Source of the DNA: SG8-4 sp964598225
GTDB taxonomy: Bacteria; Planctomycetota; Phycisphaerae; Sedimentisphaerales; Anaerobacaceae
DNA: 20,074 nucleotides
Assembly (NCBI GenBank): GCA_964598225.1
Contig: CAZRBG010000082.1
Span: 1 to 20,074, forward strand
Direction: 5' to 3'
Part shown: piece by piece, positions 1 through 6,614 of the stretch
Layout of the letters: every line of letters begins with the position of its first letter
Numbering within the stretch: the stretch's first letter is position 1
The notes under the pieces: model-generated
What the model was told of the DNA's origin: nothing
The model's database searches: none
Seen by the model: only the letters and a program-made list of their open reading frames with translations
Translations under genes and position numbers: made by a program

Positions 1-2
1 CC

Positions 3-68
3 GCAGCGGTAACGGCCCCAATAGCTGCTATGGTAATTAAGATACCAACCGAAAAAACAAGAAGTTGA
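3..68 (+). CDS. Possible 3' end of a gene entering from the left edge
   Basis: An open frame enters from the left edge and stops with TGA at 66-68. Its 21 visible residues are hydrophobic and then basic (AAVTAPIAAMVIKIPTEKTR plus S), which would suit the end of a membrane protein. The repeat-like non-coding DNA begins directly after the stop, as expected after a gene end. On the minus strand the same bases read as a hydrophobic stretch (LVFSVGILITIAAIGAVTAA) that could be the start of a leftward gene from GTG at 91, but that start lies inside the repeat. Too little is visible to name a family. Confidence 0.3.
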   Translation, partial: AAVTAPIAAMVIKIPTEKTRS

Positions 69-528
69 AGGATAGTAGTACGAAGAAACACGAAGTTTTG
101 GACGAAATCAATGGTTGTCTTTCTTCGTGGTACTTAGCGCTCTTCGTGGTGATAAAAATAAAAGCAGGGAATCGGTGGGGCAAGCCGCCACCCTACCAAA
201 AATCTGCGTACATCATGGTTAATCTGCGGTCAAGAATCATTGGTGCGAAGCATCGCCCCTACGTGTTTTGGCCGTTGCCTGAAGATTCGCTTTGTTGGCG
301 GCTTGCAGGAGCTCAGCCGGGTCAGTTGGCGATAATTGAGACGATTGTGAAATATCTCTTATTGTCGGCGAACTCGCGATGAAAATCGAAGGTCGGCTTC
401 GAACGAAGGCCGTCGACTGCGACCGCGTCAGCGGCACGATAGGTTTTGCCTCGAACGCCAAAGGGAACTTGCGTAACGCAGCGCTGATGTCCGTCCTCGA
501 GTAATATACTCATCAAGACATTGTTTCA
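69..528. other. Intergenic region, no gene recognised
   Basis: No convincing gene is seen in these 460 bases. The left half is repeat-like (see the repeat at 80-236). The right half (about 237-528) has short open frames on both strands. None has a ribosome-binding site, a recognisable domain or a signal sequence, so I treat them as chance. It lies downstream of the oxidoreductase gene that ends at 529. Confidence 0.6.
80..236. repeat. Composite of short intergenic repeat phrases
   Basis: Several short phrases recur here in direct and inverted form. ACGAAGAAACACGAAG at 80-95 is partly complementary to TTCTTCGTGGT at 121-131, and TCTTCGTGGT recurs at 141-150. AATCTGCG occurs at 201-208 and again at 221-228. 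GTGGGGCAAGCCGCCACC near 175-192 has the look of another repeat unit. From memory, phrases like these recur between genes in many planctomycete and other environmental genomes. I cannot count copies from this window alone. Confidence 0.45.
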
Positions 529-1848
529 CTACAGACACCAGGGGCTGCGCATCGGCCGTGTCAGCATACGGCTCGCTCGATCATCGTCTACGAAGTCTTC
601 TTTTTCCGGATTCCATCGGAGCTTGCGACCCAATCGAGTGCAGATATCAGTTAGATGGCAAATAGTATCGGTACGGACTGCAACGTCAACCGGACAAATC
701 GTCCTTTTTCTTGTTTTGATCGCGTCAAGAAAATCTCTCTGGTGGTCCGGACTTTCAATGAGATGAATCTCATCCTTTCCGATGACCGACGTCAGCAGCG
801 ACTCCGGCTCGGCCCGGATGCCGCGACGACTTACATGTATCCAACCTTCAGTGCCCCGGAAGGTGACGCCCTGCTTGTGTTGCTTGTTGTCCATGTATAT
901 CATAGTTACGCCGTCCGCATATCTGTGATAGATTTTCCAACTTATAGCGCAGTCCGCAAGGCCGTCTTTTGGGAATTTGGCAGTTCCTTCGATCTCAACC
1001 GGTCCGGTCTCGTCGGTTCCATGGCCCCACTGTGCTATATCGACATGGTGTACGCCCCAGAATCCGCCTATGCCTCCGAGACAATAGTCGGATATGTGGT
1101 ACCAGATCGAGTAGCTCTCCTGCTTTGTCCACGGACGGCAACGCTGGTAAGTATATGGCGCCCAGAGCGCAGGACCGAGCCACATGTCATAATCAAGCCC
1201 TTCCGGCACAGGCTGTGTCGGCTGGTTAGGAAAGGCAAAGTCATGAGGAACACCGACCTCAATAGTGTGCAGTTTTCCGATCCTTCCGTTACGCACCAAT
1301 TCGCAGCCGTAACGGAAATTTCGGCCGGACCGCTGCTGCGTGCCCCATTGGAAGACTCTGCCGTATCTGTGACATACCTCTCGCAGAGTTTTGTCCCAGG
1401 CGACGCTCAGGCCAAGGGCTTTTTCTGTGTACATGTCCTTGCCGGCCCGAGCGGCTTCCAGCGAGACAGGTACATGCCAGTGGTCCGGAGTCGCGACGCA
1501 GACAGCGTCTATGTCGTTTCGCGCACAGACCTCCCGGAAATCATTGTAGGTCGTACAATCTGTATTGCCATAGCCTTCGTCGACGATTTGCTTTGCTTTC
1601 TGACGCTGGCTTTTGTAAACGTCGCAGACTGCGACGATCTGAACATCCCTGTGGCTCAAGAAAGTCCGCATCAGCGCCGTGCCTCGGATTCCCAGACCGA
1701 TACAGCCCATTACAATCCGATTGCTCGGTTCGATGACGCCGCTCTTGCCAAATACATTAGAAGGCACAATGTAAGGAAGTCCTGCCGCAGCGGAGGCGGT
1801 CTTTACGGAGTTCTTAAGGAATTGACGTCGGCTGGTTTTTGCGATCAT
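529..1848 (-). CDS. Gfo/Idh/MocA family oxidoreductase with Tat signal
   Basis: A 439-residue NAD(P)-dependent oxidoreductase of the Gfo/Idh/MocA family, whose members usually act on sugars, inositols or their derivatives. The start carries a twin-arginine signal (SRRQFLK, residues 6-12) followed by an Ala-rich stretch, so it should be exported folded. The Rossmann motif GLGIRG is at about 51-56. The usual EKP motif reads EKAL (142-145): the catalytic Lys143 is kept but the proline is replaced by alanine. HHVD at 267-270 supplies the family's catalytic-site His/Asp. The C-terminus looks intact. The ATG has GGAGAG about 5 bases upstream. It sits 54 bases behind the transglutaminase-like gene on the same strand and is probably cotranscribed with it. 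The exact substrate cannot be told from sequence. Confidence 0.9.
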   Translation of the reverse strand: MIAKTSRRQFLKNSVKTASAAAGLPYIVPSNVFGKSGVIEPSNRIVMGCIGLGIRGTALMRTFLSHRDVQIVAVCDVYKSQRQKAKQIVDEGYGNTDCTTYNDFREVCARNDIDAVCVATPDHWHVPVSLEAARAGKDMYTEKALGLSVAWDKTLREVCHRYGRVFQWGTQQRSGRNFRYGCELVRNGRIGKLHTIEVGVPHDFAFPNQPTQPVPEGLDYDMWLGPALWAPYTYQRCRPWTKQESYSIWYHISDYCLGGIGGFWGVHHVDIAQWGHGTDETGPVEIEGTAKFPKDGLADCAISWKIYHRYADGVTMIYMDNKQHKQGVTFRGTEGWIHVSRRGIRAEPESLLTSVIGKDEIHLIESPDHQRDFLDAIKTRKRTICPVDVAVRTDTICHLTDICTRLGRKLRWNPEKEDFVDDDRASRMLTRPMRSPWCL

Positions 1849-1902
1849 ATTTCTCTCCGTTCTTTCCCGATTTATCTGTTGTCTTGACGTTTCAAGTCGG
1901 AT

Positions 1903-3072
1903 TCATCCTGCTTGTGGCCGATACACAACCTCGACGCGATGTTCGGGACCTGCTACGCCAAAAAGGTTAATCGTACGAAATGTAAAACGGTTGCGAACAC
2001 GTCTGTTAAGCGGGATTTCGACCTGCTCGCCACAGTCTTTCCATTTGCCGTCGTCGCCCTTGATTTGAAAACTTCGGAAGTTAGGTGTGCAGGAGGTGAG
2101 AAAGACAATCGCCTTTTCATCCCGGATGGTTACTTTCGACGTAATCACGTTTGGCGTCCATTCGATCCAGTCCCGTCGGGAAGTTTTTAGAAGGTACGGC
2201 GTATCATAGGCCCAGTGTGGCTTTCCGTCTCGAAACCATATATTGTTCTTGAATATATCGTCTTCAAGCATCACGAGTGTCGAGGTAGCCCGGGCCGGGA
2301 ACGCGGTGAAACGATTGGTGTTCGTTTCCCAGCTGCACCAGCGATAAGTATCCGGTCGTGTTTCTGACTTGCCTGTCTCAATATCCGGCCGCATTTGTTT
2401 TCGCTCAGGGCCGACGACACAAACAACAGATTCGGCCCCGTTGCGCCAGACCTCGTCGCGAATCTCCAGAGCCGACAGCGGCACGCCGTCTTTCTCGAAA
2501 TGTGCGTCGTACTTGGCGTCGATTAGCACCCATTTGCTGAATTTATTCACCCAGACCTCGTTGACACCGTGGTGTCCGCCGTCGTTTTTGAGCCCCGGCC
2601 CGCACCCCAGGCGCCGAGTAACGTAGCCGAAGCTGTTGAGCACTGCGTGCTGGACTATGCTGAAATGCGTGCAATGAAACTTGCCTCCCTTCAGTGCTGC
2701 GTCGAGGATAGCGAATGTGTCTCCCCGCGTCTGTGTAGGATTATGGTTATCGATAGCGATGTTAGATCTTATCCAGTGGCGAAGCAGGAGGACGCGCTTC
2801 CACTCATTGTTCTCGCCGGCCACAACGGCATCAAGACCGTAGCGCATCCGCAACTTACGGATACGCGGGCTGTAGTAATTCTCAAACGCCCTGAATAGCT
2901 CATTACCACAATACCTGGGATTCTCAACCGGCACGACAATAAAGCGATCACCTTCTCCACCGGATGTACGCGATGCTGCAAACAGACTCAAGATGATTAG
3001 TGCCTCCGACGTTACGGACAAGAGCCGCCGGGACAACACACGAATTGTCTTCAGATTAGTATGCACAATCAT
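1903..3072 (-). CDS. Transglutaminase-like exported protein
   Basis: A protein of about 389 residues with a transglutaminase-like (papain-fold) core. The triad can be seen: Cys134 in KFHCTHFS, His168 in HHGVNEVWV and Asp185 in WVLIDAKYD. A hydrophobic stretch near the N-terminus (SEALIILSLFAAS) suggests a signal peptide or anchor. The C-terminal ~150 residues look beta-rich, with a possible Ig-like ending. In bacteria such folds often act as peptidases or amidases rather than cross-linking enzymes; the substrate here is unknown. The start is ambiguous. ATG at 3072 has GGGAG only 2 bases upstream, while GTG at 3066 has the same site at a better 8 bases, and TTG at 3081 keeps frame too. It is probably the first gene of a two-gene unit with the Gfo/Idh oxidoreductase. 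Confidence 0.8.
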   Translation of the reverse strand: MIVHTNLKTIRVLSRRLLSVTSEALIILSLFAASRTSGGEGDRFIVVPVENPRYCGNELFRAFENYYSPRIRKLRMRYGLDAVVAGENNEWKRVLLLRHWIRSNIAIDNHNPTQTRGDTFAILDAALKGGKFHCTHFSIVQHAVLNSFGYVTRRLGCGPGLKNDGGHHGVNEVWVNKFSKWVLIDAKYDAHFEKDGVPLSALEIRDEVWRNGAESVVCVVGPERKQMRPDIETGKSETRPDTYRWCSWETNTNRFTAFPARATSTLVMLEDDIFKNNIWFRDGKPHWAYDTPYLLKTSRRDWIEWTPNVITSKVTIRDEKAIVFLTSCTPNFRSFQIKGDDGKWKDCGEQVEIPLNRRVRNRFTFRTINLFGVAGPEHRVEVVYRPQAG

Positions 3073-3462
3073 TGCTCCCAATAATTAAACGAACAGTAAC
3101 GTATAGCCAAGCTCTTTGATGATAATGAAAATCTGTTCATAACTTATGCTAAACCTCCTTTGCCTTCAGTAGATGCACATTTGTTCACGGCGGCAGCCGG
3201 CGCCGGTCGCTTAACGCAACATTATATTATCAAGTCTGAAATGCGTGAACGAGAAAATGTACTGCCCGCTTTTTTAAACCATCATAATTATCTTTGCAGC
3301 CGATCGTGGCTGCACGTTTCGAAGGATTCAAAAAGAAAATATCGAAATCCTCAAGCGCGGAGGCGGGCAATGTTAGGGCTGTTTTCTCTCTTGAACTGCC
3401 CTCATAGTGGGATATAATCAATCTGAGCCTGTAAAATCAAATTTGATATCAGTGAGCAGAAA
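3073..3462. other. Divergent intergenic region
   Basis: It separates the leftward transglutaminase-like gene from the rightward small membrane protein gene. It holds a strong promoter for the latter (3391-3418). A perfect 6-bp hairpin, GCAGCC/GGCTGC, lies at 3296-3313 without a clear T-run. No gene is recognised. Confidence 0.6.
3391..3418 (+). promoter_or_regulatory. Sigma70-type promoter for the 3463 gene
   Basis: TTGAAC at 3391-3396 and a perfect TATAAT at 3413-3418 are separated by 16 bases. The start codon lies 45 bases beyond the -10 box, giving a leader of roughly 38 bases. It is the clearest vegetative promoter in the window. Confidence 0.6.
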
Positions 3463-3819
3463 ATGAAGAGACAGAAAAGATATTGGAACGGTGTCATGAT
3501 CATGACGGGCGTTCTATGTCTGGCAGCGGTCCTGGCCAACTGGATAGTCCCCGGCGTGCGTGCCGGGACCGTCCCTCCCGTAGGGGGCATTATCTGGCAC
3601 GTCCTCGCCTCATTTCACCTGCTGATAGTCAACGTTTTTCGGCCCGTCGCCTATGGCATCGCCCCGGGCACCTCGTCTTGGCTGGGATCAGTGATCCTTT
3701 TGTTAATGACCTGCGGCAGCATCCTGCTGATATCTATGGCGATGTGCCTGCCCCTTTGTTTTCCTCAGCAACGGCCAGGGGGCGACGTTGACACGGGGGA
3801 AGCCTCAGATCCATCCTGA
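3463..3819 (+). CDS. Small three-helix membrane protein, unknown
   Basis: A 118-residue hydrophobic protein that I do not recognise. Three membrane segments are visible at about 10-30, 40-66 and 72-100, followed by a polar, acidic C-tail (GGDVDTGEASDPS). A good promoter lies just upstream, which is the main reason to believe the gene is real. The ribosome-binding site is weak (GTGAGC about 8 bases before ATG). It stands alone between a divergent gene and a long non-coding stretch. Confidence 0.55.
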   Translation: MKRQKRYWNGVMIMTGVLCLAAVLANWIVPGVRAGTVPPVGGIIWHVLASFHLLIVNVFRPVAYGIAPGTSSWLGSVILLLMTCGSILLISMAMCLPLCFPQQRPGGDVDTGEASDPS

Positions 3820-4426
3820 CAGAGATCCTGCGTGATTCAGGGAGAGGCAAAGGTCTCTTGCAAGATACACGTTACAGTCGAGTTATGAGCTCCAGCTAAA
3901 TGGTTTCTCCCGGCTGATGCGATAAACGCCAGTGTGCCGACACCACTGTTGGCCCAAAACTTTGGAACAATAATAGAACTTTTCATTCGGAGGATGATTT
4001 TTTTCTTAATTTCTACCAAAAAAATTTGAATGCGCAGGTTTCTAATTATCGGGGTTAAGCAGGGAAGAATGTTGTGCATTGGAGAAGACAGTGAAACAAG
4101 CTGTCAGGGGTTTGGGGATAGCGAAGAAAAAGTGAAAAGCTCTCGTATCGCCGGTTCTGTTGCGCCTGTTAAAGCGCGCCGTATTGCCGGCTTGGGGCAC
4201 GCTCAAAAAGGCTCAAGAACAAGAATAGAACGAGCCGATTCAGCGTTGTAGGCAGGGCCGAAGGATAGAACGGCTCTGAAGAGACGATTAATAGAATGAA
4301 GTCTAAGCACTGCAATACAGGGCCGACAAAGGGAGAGGGAAGGAGCCGCAATCCCAGGGCCGTGCCGGATAGAGAACGGGCGTTTCAAACATGAGTAACA
4401 GAAGTTGTATTTGACGAGGAGGTTAA
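3820..4426. other. Long intergenic or leader region before the GT35-like gene
   Basis: About 600 bases without a convincing gene. A hairpin, GCCAGTG with CACTG-TT-GGC, lies around 3930-3956 and is followed by the short palindrome CCAAAACTTTGG. They may mark the end of the small membrane protein transcript, though no T-run follows. A 73-codon frame at 4030-4251 has no ribosome-binding site or recognisable features. The right end holds the strong ribosome-binding site GAGGAGG (4417-4423) of the next gene. I could not match it to a known riboswitch or small RNA by eye. Confidence 0.5.
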
Positions 4427-6334
4427 ATGATAAGACCAAACGTCACTTGGGCGGAAGAGCACGTATCTGATTTGAGAGGCAAAACTCTGGCTACTGTTTC
4501 CATGGAAGGTTGCGTGCCCGAACTGAACGGGGATGCTCGCGAGGCGAACGTTAGAGGCGGTTTGGGTATATATTTCGGCGACAAGCTCGAAGGACTCAGC
4601 GCGATCGGTATGGACAAGGCTTTCGGCTGTATGCCCCTTTACAAGAAACGGCTCGTCCAGTTGATCAGAAGAGGCAGGCAGCACATTGAGTATAGAGATG
4701 TCTCTTATGAAGATCAGCCTATCGAGCGCGTCACAAACAGTTACGCAAATCCCGTGCAATTTGATGTCTGGGGTTGGGATGTAAGAGATACCTGCCGAGA
4801 GCAGCAATACCACGTGGAGGTATATAACATATTACGTGGCGGAACATGCCTTTACCTCTTCTATTGCCCTGAGGTCTTTGACATTCTCTATCCGGACGAC
4901 AAGACACATCATGGCTGCGGCCGTGAACATCGCTTCCTTCAGGAGACAGCCTTTGCTCAATGCGTCTATGAGCTACTCAAAGCAATGAATCTTGTACCTG
5001 ACATCCTTCACCTCAATGAGGGTCATGTTGCCGATGCCGCAGCGGTGATAAAAGGAGATACAGCTTTCGACAAAACCGCAGTCGTTTATACGAACCACAC
5101 CGTTGTCCCGGCGGGGCTGGAGAGATTCAGCATTGACAGACTTACAGGCGGCGACGTTGCCCGAGCGCGTTACGCGATGAGGTTCTCGAAAACGAGCTAC
5201 CGGATATTCTGGCGTAAATTTTCAGTGCAACAAGATGGCCGTTGGTTCATAGATTTTTCGAAGGGCGCTGCCGAGATATGCGATGCCGCAAATGGAGTAA
5301 GCAATGAGCATGCAACCATTACACAGACTCTTTTCCCGTCGTATGACCAAAGTATCGAGTCGATGCTCAATGGCTCCGGGGATACGTGGGTCATGGATGA
5401 GCTGCTCGAGGCAAAGCTCAAAGGAATCGAACCGCGCAAGGAGAGTCTCGGCGGAATAGCTTCGGAAGGCAAAGCACTGAGTTTGACTGAAGTAAGAAAG
5501 AGAACCATCGGCATGACCGACAAAAGCGGTCGAACCATAAGCAGAGACGGTGTAGTCCTGGATCCTAACCTGCCGACCATTTGGATGGTAAGGAGGATGG
5601 TCGAGTATAAGAATCAGTTGCCGATCCTAAAAGACATCATTCACGTTCTTTGCGCCAATACAGATGAGGCTGTTGAAACAAGGTGGGGCGGGATGAACGG
5701 GCTGAGGATGCAGGTGGTTGTTGGTGGAATCGCCCCGGAAGGATCAACGGAAGAAGGGTGGGTCGAGGAGTTTGTTGGCTGGATGTTGCGGCCCGAGCTG
5801 AAAGGCAGATTCGTTTTTGTGCCGAATGCAGACACCGCGCTTCTCAGAATGCAGGCTATCGGAGCAGACATATGTATTAACTGTCCTCTGCCGGAGCAGG
5901 AAGCCTGCGGCACCTCGGACCAGCGTTCGGCCTTGAACGGTGGAATAAACATTGCCACGCGAAGCGGCGGCCCGCCCGAATATATAGAAGACGGCAAGAG
6001 CGGCATGTTGGTCGGCCCCTATGAAAACAACGAGGACTTCTACGCCAGAGCACCCAAAGATATCCTGGCCAAACTAAGGCGGCTGTCTGATATGTATTAC
6101 AACCGCAATAATGGTGACAGCAAGTGGTTGGACATGAAACTCCAATCATATTTGGCGACCCCGAAAGTGACGGCTGCTGCGATGGAACGAAGATATGCCA
6201 ACCTGTATGCCCGGGTGCTTCGAGCAAGAAACAGTATGGCTTCCGGCACAAACCTTAAGACTCATAAAATGCTGAAGATCGAAGAAATTTCGGACATCAA
6301 TCGCAAACCGCAAAAAGTCGTCCTATCTTCTTGA
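4427..6334 (+). CDS. GT35 (glycogen phosphorylase)-related glycosyltransferase lacking the PLP lysine
   Basis: A 635-residue relative of glycogen/alpha-glucan phosphorylases. Family signposts appear in order: GGLG (44-47) and GDKL, LHLNEGH (194-200, with Glu198), TNHTVVPAG (His224), VRRMVEYKNQL (Arg389, Arg390, Lys395) and EACGTSDQRSALNG (492-505). In true phosphorylases the last motif reads EASGTGNMKFALNG, and its Lys forms the Schiff base with pyridoxal phosphate. Here that position is Arg500, so covalent PLP binding should be lost. The following GGPPEYIEDG (514-523) resembles the nucleotide-sugar-binding end of GT4/GT5 enzymes. At 635 residues it is shorter than classical phosphorylases (about 800-850). 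It may be a nucleotide-sugar-dependent glycosyltransferase or a non-enzymatic relative; its role in glucan metabolism is inferred. GAGGAGG lies 3 bases before ATG. No signal peptide, so cytoplasmic. Confidence 0.75.
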   Translation: MIRPNVTWAEEHVSDLRGKTLATVSMEGCVPELNGDAREANVRGGLGIYFGDKLEGLSAIGMDKAFGCMPLYKKRLVQLIRRGRQHIEYRDVSYEDQPIERVTNSYANPVQFDVWGWDVRDTCREQQYHVEVYNILRGGTCLYLFYCPEVFDILYPDDKTHHGCGREHRFLQETAFAQCVYELLKAMNLVPDILHLNEGHVADAAAVIKGDTAFDKTAVVYTNHTVVPAGLERFSIDRLTGGDVARARYAMRFSKTSYRIFWRKFSVQQDGRWFIDFSKGAAEICDAANGVSNEHATITQTLFPSYDQSIESMLNGSGDTWVMDELLEAKLKGIEPRKESLGGIASEGKALSLTEVRKRTIGMTDKSGRTISRDGVVLDPNLPTIWMVRRMVEYKNQLPILKDIIHVLCANTDEAVETRWGGMNGLRMQVVVGGIAPEGSTEEGWVEEFVGWMLRPELKGRFVFVPNADTALLRMQAIGADICINCPLPEQEACGTSDQRSALNGGINIATRSGGPPEYIEDGKSGMLVGPYENNEDFYARAPKDILAKLRRLSDMYYNRNNGDSKWLDMKLQSYLATPKVTAAAMERRYANLYARVLRARNSMASGTNLKTHKMLKIEEISDINRKPQKVVLSS

Positions 6335-6355
6335 ACTGTGAAACGTCTAAGAGGT

Positions 6356-6453
6356 TCTAACAAAACCGAGCCAAATGAATAAGGAACCGCTCCGCGAGGC
6401 TATTTTAATAGATTCCTCGACAAGCTCGGAATAACACATTGGGTTTTGTTAGA
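6356..6453. repeat. 12-bp perfect inverted repeat bounding a 98-base element
   Basis: TCTAACAAAACC at 6356-6367 is the exact reverse complement of GGTTTTGTTAGA at 6442-6453. The 74 bases between hold further short self-complementary pieces, such as CTATTTTAATAG. It lies just after the GT35-like gene. It could be a structured 3' end, or a small MITE-like element with terminal inverted repeats. No flanking target duplication is obvious. Confidence 0.4.
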
Positions 6454-6537
6454 GTGCTTAAGTTCTTGACCGAGCGGAACGTGAGAATTTCGTGTTTCGC
6501 GCTTTTGAGAACAGGTGTTTTTACAGAATCGGTTTGC

Positions 6538-6566
6538 TTGTGTTTGCGGGCGCGATACTGTAATAT
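6538..6566 (+). promoter_or_regulatory. Candidate promoter for the propeller/methyltransferase gene
   Basis: TTGTGT at 6538-6543 and TAATAT at 6561-6566 are 17 bases apart. They lie about 48 bases before the ATG at 6615. Each box matches consensus only partly, so this is tentative. Confidence 0.3.
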
Positions 6567-6614
6567 GGGATGTGGGGTGATTTTAGATTTATTCCTCGAA
6601 CGCAGGAGATAAAT

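Larger units (their letters stand above)
6335..6614. other. Intergenic region with inverted repeat and candidate promoter
   Basis: This stretch separates two rightward genes. It contains a 12-bp inverted repeat at 6356-6453 and a candidate promoter at 6538-6566. No gene is recognised. Confidence 0.5.

Noticed and set aside
1..91. Minus-strand start of a membrane protein at the left edge
   Set aside because: The hydrophobic reading is attractive, but its only start (GTG at 91) sits inside the repeat and it has a stop shortly upstream; the plus-strand gene end is at least as likely.
655..1887. 410-codon plus-strand open frame
   Set aside because: It is antisense to the clear Gfo/Idh oxidoreductase and shows no family motif of its own; such long antisense frames follow from codon bias.
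4030..4251. 73-codon plus-strand frame before the GT35-like gene
   Set aside because: No ribosome-binding site, no domain, and mixed composition; I could not support it as a gene.
4030..4426. Possible riboswitch or small structured RNA upstream of the GT35-like gene
   Set aside because: Purine-rich repeated pieces (such as GATAGAACGGCTC) drew attention, but no known riboswitch core, SRP, RNase P or tmRNA signature could be matched by eye.
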